DNA of 64,000 nucleotides from Butyrivibrio sp. XPD2002. GTDB taxonomy: Bacteria > Bacillota > Clostridia > Lachnospirales > Lachnospiraceae. This document shows, piece after piece, positions 18,194-27,544 of the stretch; the first letter of the stretch is position 1; every line of letters begins with the position of its first letter. A program made the position numbers and the translations under genes. The notes beneath the pieces were generated by a model. The model was not told where the DNA came from, searched no databases, and was given only the letters and a program-made list of their open reading frames with translations. The stretch covers positions 16,003 through 80,002 of the forward strand of contig NZ_AUIY01000025.1 of assembly GCF_000423945.1 (NCBI RefSeq), given 5' to 3'.

Positions 18194-19587
18194 TGGAATC
18201 CCTCCTCATCTCTAACTGATGGAAGCATGTTATAAACACCAAGAGAAATGAAAGCTGTAACAATAAATACTACAATTCCCAGTACAGCAGCCATCTTGTA
18301 GTTGGTGTCTGTTACTGTCATCTTATAAAGCCAGGTAACCAAAAGGTCTGATGCACCTGCTCTCTCAGCCATGTTCATAGACTGAGGTCTACCCTGTGTA
18401 AGAAGGTAGATAACGTTAAAGTTGTTAAGGTTTCCTGTGTACTGTGTAAGAAGGAACGGGCCTGTGACAAACAGCATGTAAGGAAGTGTAATGCTTCTAA
18501 ACATCTGCCAGCCGTTAGCGCCATCGATCTTTGCACTCTCATAAAGATCCTCAGGAATATTCATAAGAAGTCCTGTTGCGATCAGCATCATGTAAGGAAT
18601 ACCGATCCAGATATTTACTACGATGATCGTGATGCGGGCAAGCATGGGATCTGACCAGAAGGGAATATAGTTATCAATGATTCCCCACTTTATCAGGTAG
18701 CCATTAATGATTCCATCATTCGCAAACATCTTCATAACATAAAGAAGAGATACAAACTGAGGAACAGCAATTGTAAGTACAAGGATTGTTCTCCAAAGTC
18801 TCTTAAACTTTATACCCTTTTTGTTGATAAGAATCGCTACAGCAAGTCCAAGGAAGTAATCAATAAATGTAGCAAGGAAAGCCCATATAAGAGTCCACAG
18901 AAGGACCTTTATAAATGTGGGGCCAAGTCCTGTTCCTGAGAAGGATACCAGGTTCTTGAAGTTCTCCAGTCCAACCCATGTAAACAGGTTGGTAGGCGCC
19001 TGATGGTTCTTATCATAATTAGTGAACGCTACCAGAATCATGAAAACAATCGGCAGCACAGTGAAAACAAACACACCTGTTACAGGCAGTGCAAGTAATG
19101 TCTTATCAAAGTTTTTATCAAATAAAGAACGGAAAGCATCTTTGTTTGAAGGAAGCTTCTTACCCTGCTTAAGAGCAAGCTCCTCGTTACGATTTACCTT
19201 TACATTGATATACCAGATTGTGATAAATGCAATAATTGCAAAGATACATAATATTCCAAACAACAAAATAAGGAAGCTATTATCACCATATACTGTCTTA
19301 CGCTTTACCTTATGGGTTTCAACTGTACCAAGGGTTGTAATCTTGGATAAATACTGCCATCCAAATCCAAACATGAACCAGAAAAACAGCACTTCACATA
19401 ACAAGAGCGCAGCTCCGATTAAAAACTGTCCTCTTAAAATTGGACCAAGTCCGAATATTAAATATGAAAGCTTTGTCTTTATATCGCCTTCAACAAATGT
19501 CACTCCTATTTCCTTAAAGCCGTTGCCTATAGCCTTGAAGGATAAAGACGCTGCATCTTTTTTTCTCTTATTCGCGCCCCCTGCCAT
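18190..19587 (-). CDS. Sugar ABC transporter permease, MalF type
   Basis: 465 residues, about eight helices, with the EAA motif EDLYESAKIDGANGWQMF near residue 350. The N-terminal 150 residues carry two extra helices and a large loop, as in maltooligosaccharide-type MalF proteins of clostridia. AAGGAGG precedes ATG. Located between binding protein and MalG genes. No ATPase gene is in the operon, so a shared MsmX/MsmK-type ATPase encoded elsewhere is expected. Confidence 0.93.
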   Translation of the reverse strand: MAGGANKRKKDAASLSFKAIGNGFKEIGVTFVEGDIKTKLSYLIFGLGPILRGQFLIGAALLLCEVLFFWFMFGFGWQYLSKITTLGTVETHKVKRKTVYGDNSFLILLFGILCIFAIIAFITIWYINVKVNRNEELALKQGKKLPSNKDAFRSLFDKNFDKTLLALPVTGVFVFTVLPIVFMILVAFTNYDKNHQAPTNLFTWVGLENFKNLVSFSGTGLGPTFIKVLLWTLIWAFLATFIDYFLGLAVAILINKKGIKFKRLWRTILVLTIAVPQFVSLLYVMKMFANDGIINGYLIKWGIIDNYIPFWSDPMLARITIIVVNIWIGIPYMMLIATGLLMNIPEDLYESAKIDGANGWQMFRSITLPYMLFVTGPFLLTQYTGNLNNFNVIYLLTQGRPQSMNMAERAGASDLLVTWLYKMTVTDTNYKMAAVLGIVVFIVTAFISLGVYNMLPSVRDEEGFQ

Positions 19588-19692
19588 ATCTTTGGCCTCC
19601 TTATCTAAATAACCTTAGTTAAAAACAGGCTCGGAAACAGTATTGAATCCGAGCCTTTAGTTAGTTCAATGTATTCCTGATTTCACAGTTTA

Positions 19693-21090
19693 TTACTGAG
19701 CGTAGCTTTCACATGTAGCCTGGAAATCATCAAGCGCCTTCTTGAAGTCATCATCTGAAGAATCAACTGTGAGCTCCTTAGAAATTATAGAATCACCAAG
19801 TGATGTAGCAAGTGACCAGTAATCTCCAGGGTACTGACCCTGAGGAATTGTGTACTGAAGCTGCTCACCAAGAGCTGAAAGAGCTTCGTCAGCCTTAACT
19901 TCATCAGACTGCTGAGCCTTAAGGTTTGAAGGGCCCCAACCTACTGCATTGTATCTTGCAAGCTGAACTTCTTCGCTTGAAAGGAATGCTGCAAGTGCAT
20001 CACAAACTGCAAGCTTGTTATCATCCTGCTGAGGCTTAACACCAAGGAGCTTGAATCCACCAAAGCCGCTCATCTGATATGTCTTACCGTCTGAACCTTC
20101 GAATGTAGGAAGCTTAGCACATGCATAGTTGTCACCGAAGAGATCCTTAGCTGCCTGAGCATCCCATGTACCATCAACGATAGCACCAACGTTTGTAGCC
20201 TCACCAACTGCTGAACCATTCTGGAATGACTTAGAAGAAGCAAGCTCTGCCATCTTCTTAAGAGCTACGATACCCTCTTCGCTTGCGTATGTAGAGTTGC
20301 ACTTTGTGAAGTTACCCTGATCATCTGTATCGTATGTAAGCTTAGCACCTGTTCCGAAGAAGAATGCTGTCTGATACCAACCTGAGTTGATCTCGAAGTA
20401 GAAGTTCTTACCAGCTGCTTCACAATCAGAAACGATACCTTCAAGTGTGGAAGGATCTGTTACAACGCTCTTATCATAGTAAAGGAAATATCCGTTGTCA
20501 GATGTAATAGGATAAGCATAAAGTGTGCCACCAACTGTAGCTGCTGAAACAGCACCTGCATCGTTCTCAGCTGTAACTACCTTAGCGTTCTCTTCCTCAA
20601 CCTCTTCAAGAGCACCTGCAGTAACAAGTCTTGCGATCTGATCCTGTGCGAATGCAAAAACGTCTGCACCTGCCTCAACGTCTGTGATCATGTTGCCGGC
20701 TGCATCGCCTTCACCTACAGGCTCAACTGTAAATGTGTAACCAGCAAACTCAGGATGCTCAGACTTGAAAGTCTCGATCTGCTCATTTGTGAAATCAACT
20801 ACGTTATCAGCAACCCAAACTTTGATGTCGCCTGTGCCATAATCTGTATCGTCTGCTACAGCTTCCTCTGCTGTATCTGCAACTTCCTCTGCTGCATCTG
20901 CAACCTCTTCTACTGATTCCTCAGCAGCATCAGCAGCTTCCTCTGCTGTGCTCTCTGCAGCATCAGCAGCTTCCTCTGCTGTGCTCTCTGCAGTATCAGC
21001 TGCCTGCTGTGCTGCACCGTTGCCGCAGCCTGCCATCAGTGATGTTGTCATAGCTGTAGCCATCAAAACTGAAACCAATTTCTTTTTCAT
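19693..21090 (-). CDS. Sugar ABC transporter substrate-binding lipoprotein with Ala/Glu repeat linker
   Basis: 465 residues, MalE-like. The signal peptide ends in LMAGC, with Cys22 as the lipidated residue. Residues 28-80 are an Ala-Glu-Asp-rich coiled-coil-like spacer built of repeats such as AADAAESTAEE, seen in DNA as a near-perfect 39-bp direct repeat around 20920-21000. The cluster 1 extracellular solute-binding fold follows (IKVWVADN onward). The long stalk probably lifts the domain through the wall. It is the first gene after the operon promoter and has GGAGG before ATG. Substrate presumably a galactoside because of the GH35 gene. Confidence 0.93.
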   Translation of the reverse strand: MKKKLVSVLMATAMTTSLMAGCGNGAAQQAADTAESTAEEAADAAESTAEEAADAAEESVEEVADAAEEVADTAEEAVADDTDYGTGDIKVWVADNVVDFTNEQIETFKSEHPEFAGYTFTVEPVGEGDAAGNMITDVEAGADVFAFAQDQIARLVTAGALEEVEEENAKVVTAENDAGAVSAATVGGTLYAYPITSDNGYFLYYDKSVVTDPSTLEGIVSDCEAAGKNFYFEINSGWYQTAFFFGTGAKLTYDTDDQGNFTKCNSTYASEEGIVALKKMAELASSKSFQNGSAVGEATNVGAIVDGTWDAQAAKDLFGDNYACAKLPTFEGSDGKTYQMSGFGGFKLLGVKPQQDDNKLAVCDALAAFLSSEEVQLARYNAVGWGPSNLKAQQSDEVKADEALSALGEQLQYTIPQGQYPGDYWSLATSLGDSIISKELTVDSSDDDFKKALDDFQATCESYAQ

Positions 21091-21180
21091 ATTTTTTCCT
21101 CCGTTGTTTTACCTTCACAAGAAAAGGTTTTGTTGTTCGCGCAAATTGTTCAAATTGCGCAATCGGTTGTTCTGAAAGTA

Positions 21181-21209
21181 ATTTTAATTCGGCTTTAATT
21201 TACCGTCAA
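21181..21209 (-). promoter_or_regulatory. Promoter of the sugar ABC/GH35 operon
   Basis: TTGACG (21209-21204), 17-bp spacer, TAAAAT (21186-21181), about 90 bp upstream of the binding-protein start. It is a good sigma-A match, adjacent to LacI-type palindromes. Confidence 0.75.
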
Positions 21210-21230
21210 TCGTCAATCTTGTACAAACGT

Positions 21231-21240
21231 AAAACGTTTT
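21231..21240. promoter_or_regulatory. Probable LacI-family operator 1
   Basis: AAAACGTTTT is a perfect 10-bp palindrome with the central CG step typical of LacI-family operators. It lies 21 bp upstream of the -35 box. Confidence 0.6.
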
Positions 21241-21273
21241 CCTTATACAGATTAACCAAATTCGTTTCCGGTA

Positions 21274-21285
21274 GCAAACGTTTTC
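21274..21285. promoter_or_regulatory. Probable LacI-family operator 2
   Basis: GCAAACGTTTTC contains the palindrome AAACGTTT, about four helical turns (43 bp) from operator 1, suggesting looping or cooperative binding. Catabolite control protein A cannot be excluded as the binder. Confidence 0.5.
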
Positions 21286-21504
21286 CAAAAAAAGCTGCGC
21301 AACCGTTTGTTCACTAGTATTTATCTATATTGGAATCGTTACCGTTAATTCATTTCCATTTTTGATAACCACCACTACAAAAACCTTTCGTTAACCTAAA
21401 AATTTCCCTTAACAAAAATGCGTCCCATGCATAAATGCTGATGTTTACTGATAGGTTAAACATATAACCTTGTCATTAACCTTTCTCTTGTCGGTCTTGT
21501 GTCA

Positions 21505-21533
21505 CAAAAAAAGACCAGTCACATGGACTGGTC
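21505..21533 (-). terminator. Terminator behind the immunity-like gene
   Basis: Perfect 8-bp stem GACCAGTC/GACTGGTC, 5-nt loop, then seven T on the minus strand, 20 bp behind the stop codon at 21553. Confidence 0.85.
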
Positions 21534-21552
21534 AATAAAAATCCGGAGATAA

Positions 21553-21813
21553 TTAAATTAGCTCTGGTGTATGTATTTCATCTAGCTGAACAATGCCATC
21601 CTTAACATAGCAGGATACACTATATTCCCATTTTTCGCCATTCGTGAGTTTTAGCTCTTCGCAATCTGGATCAGTTGTATTTATTCCCAAAAAGCACCAT
21701 AATCCTTTCTCATCCTCTCCACATGCAAAAACACTGTTATCTTTATATGATTCATAAAAATCTTTTCCTATTGTTTTGACACATATATCAAATCCAATAT
21801 TTTTATCTGACAT
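21553..21813 (-). CDS. Small hypothetical protein, immunity-protein-like (86 aa)
   Basis: Not recognised as a named family. AGGAG lies eight bases before ATG and the gene ends in a strong terminator. The acidic 86-residue product (KNIGFDICVKTIGKDFYESY, CGEDEKGLWCFLGI, DEIHTPELI) has no signal or membrane segment. Because it directly follows a fragment with a JAMM metal motif of the kind seen in polymorphic-toxin C-termini, an immunity role is a reasonable guess. Confidence 0.6.
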   Translation of the reverse strand: MSDKNIGFDICVKTIGKDFYESYKDNSVFACGEDEKGLWCFLGINTTDPDCEELKLTNGEKWEYSVSCYVKDGIVQLDEIHTPELI

Positions 21814-21823
21814 AGTTCTTCTC

Positions 21824-22075
21824 CTATTCTACAAACTCATCCGCATAAAACTCCACCTGCTGTCCTGTATACCATGATATTATTATACTTTTTTCCTGAC
21901 CGATTTCCTTTAGGAATCTTCTATCCTTACTTGAAGGAATTATTTTCTCTATATCAGGATGAGAATGTGCTATTAGCTCCATTTTCCCACATTTAAGCAA
22001 TGTTTCCAAATCATCAGTAACAACGTTTCTATCCCCTCTTATAAAATCCCATCCCATTTTGGGACGCCACGCCAA
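21824..22075 (-). pseudogene. JAMM/JAB-motif fragment, likely remnant of a polymorphic toxin C-terminus
   Basis: The frame overlaps the end of dprA by 47 bp and its first residues lie within dprA in another frame, so the ATG at 22075 is doubtful; TTG codons near residue 22 or ATG at 33 are alternatives. The informative part is AHSHPDIEKIIPSSKDRRFL, which fits the HxH-x(7-10)-SxxD zinc motif of JAMM proteases, followed by GQEKSIIISWYTGQQVEFY. The expected N-terminal Glu of a full JAMM domain is not evident. A truncated toxin module left behind next to its immunity gene is the best reading; a genuine small protein is possible. Confidence 0.5.
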
Positions 22076-23177
22076 GAAGACACAACTCTACCAAAGCATT
22101 CATAACTTCAGAAACGGTCATTTGAAGGCCCTGAGCAATTATTTTTTCGAATATTACTCCAGTGGTCTGAGGGTAAAAGTCCAGTTCTCTGTATATACAT
22201 TTCTGCATATCGTTATTTAACAGTGCTTCTCTGCTGCTTTCTGCATCTATATTTTTCTTCAATCCTTTATTATTGTCCTCACTTTCTTTTATCTTCATTG
22301 TTGCGTCGCATATATTCCTCCTCAAATACTCCACTATATCCTCTGCGCACGAAGCAATCCCTGCCCCCTGCCTTATCAGCGAATTGCAGCCATAGCTTAG
22401 AGAATCACAGATCCTTCCAGGAACTGCAAAAACTTCCCGGCCCTGTTCCAAGGCCATATCAACTGTGATCAAAGTTCCACTCTTCTCTCTGGCTTCAATC
22501 ACAAGCACCACATCCGACAATCCACTGATTATCCTGTTGCGCGGAGGGAAATACTGAGGCTTTGGCTGCGTTCCCGGTAAATATTCTGATATAACGCCGC
22601 CGCTGGTTATAAGAGAATCGTATAGGCTGTGGTTTTCCTCGGGATAACAGATATCCACTCCGCTCCCCAGCACTCCGAAAGAGCTTCCACCGGCAAATAT
22701 GGCAGACTGCTGGGATATACCGTCAACGCCTCTTGCCATGCCGCTAATTATCTGTACTCCTGACATGGCCAGCTTTTCTCCAAAAAGCTTAGCCGCATAT
22801 TTCCCATACTCAGAACTGTTCCTGGCACCGATTATTGAAACCGATGGTCTGTTTTCATCAGGGAGCTTACCCATACAGTAAAGCGCAAAAGGCGGATCAG
22901 GTATGTCCTTGAGGCGTTTGGGATACTTATCCGACACGTAAGAATAGAAATCTATGCCGCGATTATAAAGGTACTCATATTCGCCCTCCAGACTCCATTT
23001 TTTCTTTGCCTTAAGAAAGGCCTCATACTGCTTTACAGTCACCTTCGTCTTCAGCTCATTTTCTGTCGCATTATAGATATTTTCACAGCTCCCAAACTCA
23101 TCAATGAGCCTAATGAGAGTTTTATTTCCCCATCCCGGAATGTTATGGAGCATATAGGCATAATTATTGTCAGTCAT
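22029..23177 (-). CDS. dprA: DNA-processing protein DprA
   Basis: 382 residues. An N-terminal helical (SAM-like) region is followed by the Rossmann-like ssDNA-binding domain with GARNSSEYG, SGMARGVDGISQQSA, GVLGSGVDICYPEEN and PPRNRIISGLS, then a C-terminal winged-helix region ending GFYKRG. DprA binds incoming single-stranded DNA and loads RecA during transformation. It lies two bases behind comM/yifB with GAGAGGAG inside that gene's end. The pair with yifB is a common clostridial arrangement. Confidence 0.95.
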   Translation of the reverse strand: MTDNNYAYMLHNIPGWGNKTLIRLIDEFGSCENIYNATENELKTKVTVKQYEAFLKAKKKWSLEGEYEYLYNRGIDFYSYVSDKYPKRLKDIPDPPFALYCMGKLPDENRPSVSIIGARNSSEYGKYAAKLFGEKLAMSGVQIISGMARGVDGISQQSAIFAGGSSFGVLGSGVDICYPEENHSLYDSLITSGGVISEYLPGTQPKPQYFPPRNRIISGLSDVVLVIEAREKSGTLITVDMALEQGREVFAVPGRICDSLSYGCNSLIRQGAGIASCAEDIVEYLRRNICDATMKIKESEDNNKGLKKNIDAESSREALLNNDMQKCIYRELDFYPQTTGVIFEKIIAQGLQMTVSEVMNALVELCLLGVASQNGMGFYKRG

Positions 23178-23179
23178 GA

Positions 23180-24799
23180 TCAGGCTCCTCTCCCGGCGTA
23201 TTTAGCGGCGTTATTCTGCTCAGCAGCAAGGCCTGACTTACCAAAATACTTCGCATCCATCATCCTGTAGCAGGCAGCCTCTGTCAGATGCCTTGCTTCA
23301 ATCTGCTCAGCACCGTCCAGATCCGCGATGGTTCTTGCCAAACGAAGGGCCTTATGGTAAGCCCTAGCAGACAGATCCATGGTATTAAAAATCTGTTCCA
23401 TCAGCCTCTGCTCCTTCATGCCCAACTTGCAGTATCTCTGAATCTGCGTGGGATTCATTTCAGAATTGAATCTTATTCCATCCTTCTCAAACCTTTTCTG
23501 CTGTATTTTCACAGCCTCCATGACTCTCTTTCTGATGTCCGCACTTGATTCATTGCACTGAGTACCGTGGCTCAGCTCACTCACATCAATCTTGGCCGCT
23601 TCGATACAGATGTCTATTCTGTCCAGAATGGGTCCGGAAATCCTGCCAAGGTATTTTAGTATCTCCTTTTCAGAGCACTTGCACTTATTAAGGTCAGGGT
23701 AATAGCCGCACGGACAGGGGTTCATTGCTCCCACCAGAAGAATATCCGCAGGATATGAAAAATTGCCACCGCTCCTTGCTATATGCACCTCCCTGTCCTC
23801 TAAAGGCTGCCTTAACAGATTCAGGGTATTCCTCTTAAACTCTGCCATCTCGTCAAGAAACATAACTCCGCGATGGGACAGCGAAATCACTCCCGGATGC
23901 GGTATATTCCCACCTCCTGCAAGGGCAGACTCCGTAATTGAATGATGGGGACTCATAAAGGGTCTCCTTGTAATCAGCGTCTCGCCCTTTTTAAGCATTC
24001 CTGCAACACTGTATATTGACGAAACCTCCAGCGCCTCCTCTCTGGAAAGCGGCGGCATTATTGAAGGTATCCTTTTTGCAACCATACTTTTCCCTGAGCC
24101 CGGCGGGCCAATAAGCAGTATATGGTGGTAGCCTGCTGCCGCAATTTCAACGGCTCTTTTCACAGCAGACTGTCCGTTTATCTCTGCAAAATCGATTCCC
24201 TTAAGGTAATCCTCATAGCTTCCCGTTTCTGTAAAAAGCGCATCAACATCCACCACAGTGGGCGCTATTATCTGATCCCGTTCCTCCTTATCGGATTTAA
24301 AGTAGGCCACTACCTCCGATAAAGACTCCACTCCGATTATCTTCATCCCCTGCACAACAGCGCCTTCTCTTGCGTTATCAGCGGGAAGAATACAGGTCTT
24401 ATAACCACATTTATAGGCGTGGGAAACCATGGGAAGAACGCCGCTCACAGCCTTAACCTCACCGTCGAGGCCGAGCTCTCCTATGACAATCGTATCCTTG
24501 AGGCTCTCCTCCTCAATCTCCCCTATCGCCGTGAGGATTCCAACTGCCACCGGAAGATCAACAGCAATACCGGATTTCCTGATATCCGCCGGAGACAGAT
24601 TCACTGTTATCCTCATGGGAGGAAGCGGATATCCCGCATTTTTCAAAGCGACTCTCACTCTCTCAGCGGCTTCTCTCACATCGCTGCTCATAAAGCCCAC
24701 CATGCTGAACATGGGAAGCCCATCAGAGGTGTCCACCTCAACCTGCATCAGATACGGCATGATTCCTTTTACCGCACCCGAAACAACTGTACTAAACAT
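23180..24799 (-). CDS. YifB/ComM family Mg-chelatase-like AAA ATPase
   Basis: 539 residues from the ATG at 24799, chosen for GAAAGGAG eight bases upstream and the conserved MFSTVVSGAV start. An N-terminal S5-like domain (residues 1-165) precedes the AAA core with Walker A GPPGSGKSM, Walker B MFLDEMAEF and sensor region GAMNPCPCGYYPD, then the cysteine-containing KCKCSE insert and ARAYHKALRLARTIADL at the C-terminus. ComM-type helicases promote branch migration in natural transformation in Gram-negative bacteria, which fits the link with dprA. Confidence 0.93.
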   Translation of the reverse strand: MFSTVVSGAVKGIMPYLMQVEVDTSDGLPMFSMVGFMSSDVREAAERVRVALKNAGYPLPPMRITVNLSPADIRKSGIAVDLPVAVGILTAIGEIEEESLKDTIVIGELGLDGEVKAVSGVLPMVSHAYKCGYKTCILPADNAREGAVVQGMKIIGVESLSEVVAYFKSDKEERDQIIAPTVVDVDALFTETGSYEDYLKGIDFAEINGQSAVKRAVEIAAAGYHHILLIGPPGSGKSMVAKRIPSIMPPLSREEALEVSSIYSVAGMLKKGETLITRRPFMSPHHSITESALAGGGNIPHPGVISLSHRGVMFLDEMAEFKRNTLNLLRQPLEDREVHIARSGGNFSYPADILLVGAMNPCPCGYYPDLNKCKCSEKEILKYLGRISGPILDRIDICIEAAKIDVSELSHGTQCNESSADIRKRVMEAVKIQQKRFEKDGIRFNSEMNPTQIQRYCKLGMKEQRLMEQIFNTMDLSARAYHKALRLARTIADLDGAEQIEARHLTEAACYRMMDAKYFGKSGLAAEQNNAAKYAGRGA

Positions 24800-25080
24800 A
24801 CTAAAAACTCCTTTCGCATTGCACCAAAAGTGCAGCAAAGGACCTTTGCTTCATAAATACAAATAGGAAAATGCGAAGAAACTTCGCGTGAAAAAATCGA
24901 GCGTTTAAAACGCAAAACTTATTATATAAGATTCCAATTATTTTGCAAGCTGGATTTTTTTTATCTAAATTTTACCTTTATTTCATTCTAAGTTCGTTGA
25001 TTTTCGTTCTATTTATCGACAAGATAAAGGTAGGAATTTCTGCGAGACTGACCCGCATGAAGACACAGGGAGAGGTGAAA
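24800..25080. other. Divergent intergenic region between yifB and pilT
   Basis: About 280 bp. It contains short inverted repeats (GAAACTTCGC region and GCGTTTaaaACGC at about 24901-24915) and AT-rich stretches that should hold both promoters. An upstream extension of the pilT frame begins at 24943 but lacks an RBS. Confidence 0.4.
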
Positions 25081-26142
25081 ATGTCAAGAATCGATGATAT
25101 TCTCAAAACAGCAAAAGAACAGGGAGCTTCTGATGTTCACATCACTGTAGGTATTCCGCCCAAGATGCGTGTAAATGGCAAACTGATCGCACTTGAAGGC
25201 TATACCAAAATGATGCCTGATGACACCAGAGAGATCGCCGACACCATAATGAGCGTCAAGCAAAAGGAGCTTCTTGATGCAAACGGACAGCATGATATGT
25301 CATTTTCCATCATGGGACTTGGCCGTTTCAGACTTAACGTTTTTAAACAGAGAGGCTCAATCGCCATGGCAATCCGCCTGGTTGAAACCGAAATTCCGGA
25401 TGCAGAAACCCTGGGAATACCGCCATCAGTTGTTAATCTTTATCAGAGACAGCGCGGTCTTGTTCTGGTAACAGGTCCTACAGGTTCAGGAAAATCCACT
25501 ACCCTTGCGTCAATCATTGATATGATAAACAACAACAGGGAAGCTCACATCATAACCCTTGAGGATCCCATCGAGTTCCTGTATCAGCACAACAAGTCCA
25601 TCGTTAACCAGCGAGAGGTTGGCCTTGACAGTGACAATTATGCTAATGCCCTAAGAGCTGCTCTTCGTGAGGATCCCGATGTAATCCTCGTAGGAGAAAT
25701 GCGTGATCTTGAGACCATAAGCACAGCTATCACCGCTGCAGAGACCGGTCATCTGGTACTATCAACACTGCACACCATAGGTGCCGCAAGTACAGTGGAC
25801 AGAATCATAGATGTTTTCCCGCCTCACCAACAGCAGCAGATCAGAATCCAGCTGGCAAACGTTCTTGAGGCAGTAATCTCCCAGCAGCTTATTCCTACAG
25901 CGACAGGGGATGCCAGAGTTGCAGCCTTCGAGGTAATGCATGTTAACTCAGCGGTGCGCAACATGATCCGCGAGGGCAAGACCCACCAGCTCATCACCAT
26001 CATGCAGACGAACAGAAAGCTCGGTATGATAACCATGGATGAAGCGATAATCGATCTGTGCAGAGCAGGAAAAATATCCAGAGATAAAGCTGTACAGTAC
26101 GCGCAGGATCCGGATATAATGCAAACCAAAATTTTAAGATAA
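25081..26142 (+). CDS. pilT: PilT-type retraction ATPase (standalone)
   Basis: 353 residues from the ATG at 25081 (GGGAGAGGTG just upstream, family-typical start). The N-terminal PAS-like domain is followed by Walker A GPTGSGKSTT, Asp box, Walker B DVILVGEMRD and His box GHLVLSTLHT, and the C-terminal retraction-motif region around AFEVMHVNSAVRNMIREGKTHQ. PilT powers type IV pilus retraction. No pilB, pilC or pilin gene is near; related pilus genes must be elsewhere, or the protein serves another role. It is flanked by genes on the other strand. Confidence 0.93.
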   Translation: MSRIDDILKTAKEQGASDVHITVGIPPKMRVNGKLIALEGYTKMMPDDTREIADTIMSVKQKELLDANGQHDMSFSIMGLGRFRLNVFKQRGSIAMAIRLVETEIPDAETLGIPPSVVNLYQRQRGLVLVTGPTGSGKSTTLASIIDMINNNREAHIITLEDPIEFLYQHNKSIVNQREVGLDSDNYANALRAALREDPDVILVGEMRDLETISTAITAAETGHLVLSTLHTIGAASTVDRIIDVFPPHQQQQIRIQLANVLEAVISQQLIPTATGDARVAAFEVMHVNSAVRNMIREGKTHQLITIMQTNRKLGMITMDEAIIDLCRAGKISRDKAVQYAQDPDIMQTKILR

Positions 26143-26149
26143 AAGTACA

Positions 26150-26181
26150 AAAGGTGATGCAGCAAACTCTGCATCACCTTT
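26150..26181 (+). terminator. Terminator of pilT
   Basis: Perfect 13-bp stem AAAGGTGATGCAG/CTGCATCACCTTT with a 6-nt loop, followed by ATTATTTA on the plus strand, eight bases after the stop codon. Confidence 0.8.
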
Positions 26182-26204
26182 ATTATTTACCTCATATTTT
26201 TCAC

Positions 26205-26279
26205 AAGGAAGCTCTGCTCTCGCTACGCTCGCCAGAGCAAAGTTCGAACCAGATTCGAAAATACCTCATCAGGTTCTCA
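26205..26279 (-). repeat. Structured 3'-UTR repeat, copy A (behind fucO)
   Basis: Read on the minus strand directly after the fucO stop: stem GAACC/GGTTC enclosing a conserved loop with GAGGTATTTTCGA, then a second stem GCTCTG/CAGAGC around GCGAGCGTAGCGAGAGC. The same order occurs twice at 51107-51266 with different but complementary stem bases, so the structure is conserved. Confidence 0.7.
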
Positions 26280-26282
26280 CTT

Positions 26283-27431
26283 TTAGGCCATAAGCATGCG
26301 GAACATCTCGATAACCTGCTCCTTGGTTGCTTCTCTCGGATTGCCGGGATAGCATGCATCGTTAAGTGCATCTGTTGCAAGTACGTCAAGGTCTTCTTCC
26401 TTGATCTTATCAAGTGTCTTCGGGATTCCAACATCCTCAGAAAGCTTCTTAACTGCGTTAATAGCAGCATCTCTGTACTCTTCCTGTGACATGTTATCAA
26501 CGCCTTCTACACCCATTGCTCTTGCAACCTCGCGAAGTCTCTCGCCTGTGTATTCACGGTTGAACTCCATGGAAATAGGCAGGAACATAGCACAAGCAAC
26601 ACCGTGAGGTGTGTCATAGTGAGCTGAAAGTGTGTGAGCCATAGCGTGGTCGATACCAAGACCAACATTTGAGAAGCCCATACCTGCGATGTACTGACCA
26701 AGAGCCATTCCCTCACGACCTTCCTTGGTATTCTCAACAGCACCGCGAAGATGCTTGGAAATAAGCTTGATAGCCTCGAGATGGAACATATCTGTCATCT
26801 CCCATGCAGCCTTTGTTGTATAGCCCTCGATAGCGTGTGTAAGGGCATCCATACCTGTAGAAGCTGTAAGTCCCTTAGGCATTGATGACATCATCTCAGG
26901 ATCAACGATAGCTACGATAGGCATATCGTGTGTATCAACGCATACGAACTTTCTCTCCTTCTCAACATCAGTGATAACGTAGTTGATTGTAACCTCTGCA
27001 GCGGTTCCTGCTGTAGTAGCTACAGCGATGATCGGAACGCAGGGATTCTTTGTGGGTGCAACGCCCTCAAGTGAACGAACATCAGCAAACTCAGGGTTTG
27101 TGATGATGATACCGATTGCCTTTGAGGTATCCATTGATGAGCCACCGCCAACTGCTACGATGCAGTCTGCGCCTGACTTCTTAAATGCCTCAACACCATT
27201 CTTTACATTTTCGATCGTAGGATTGGGCTTAATATCTGAATAGATCTCGTAAGGGATCTTTGCTCCGTCAAGAAGATCTGTAACCTTAGCGGTTACACCG
27301 AATTTGATAAGATCAGGATCTGATGCAACAAATGCCTTCTTAAAACCGCGGCTGTTGATCTCGTTAACAACCTCAGCTACAGCTCCTGCCCCATGATAAG
27401 ATGTTCCGTTTAATGAAATTCTGTTTGCCAT
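26283..27431 (-). CDS. fucO: Lactaldehyde reductase / propanediol oxidoreductase (iron alcohol dehydrogenase)
   Basis: 382 residues, same length as E. coli FucO and collinear with it, including shared stretches such as NPEFADVRSLEG, TTAGTAAEVTINYVITD and GMGFSNVGLG. NAD-binding GGGSSMD is near residue 95. The iron ligands expected from FucO are present: Asp195 and His199 in MDALTHAIEGY, His262 and His276. It reduces lactaldehyde to 1,2-propanediol, normally in fucose or rhamnose catabolism. It lies behind a TetR gene that has its own terminator, so it probably has a separate promoter. GGGAGG precedes ATG. No fuc cluster is near apart from an isomerase remnant. Confidence 0.92.
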   Translation of the reverse strand: MANRISLNGTSYHGAGAVAEVVNEINSRGFKKAFVASDPDLIKFGVTAKVTDLLDGAKIPYEIYSDIKPNPTIENVKNGVEAFKKSGADCIVAVGGGSSMDTSKAIGIIITNPEFADVRSLEGVAPTKNPCVPIIAVATTAGTAAEVTINYVITDVEKERKFVCVDTHDMPIVAIVDPEMMSSMPKGLTASTGMDALTHAIEGYTTKAAWEMTDMFHLEAIKLISKHLRGAVENTKEGREGMALGQYIAGMGFSNVGLGIDHAMAHTLSAHYDTPHGVACAMFLPISMEFNREYTGERLREVARAMGVEGVDNMSQEEYRDAAINAVKKLSEDVGIPKTLDKIKEEDLDVLATDALNDACYPGNPREATKEQVIEMFRMLMA

Positions 27432-27544
27432 TATAAATGCCTCCCATATAAATGATTTCCTGCGTTACACAGGATTTGATTACCACTTACAAGCTTAGCA
27501 TTTCAGGGCATCTTTTATAAGTTACACTTTGCCGCTTTTGTACC

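Noticed and set aside
24419..24866. Two overlapping 145-residue plus-strand ORFs
   Set aside because: Shadows of the yifB gene, without ribosome site or recognisable motif.
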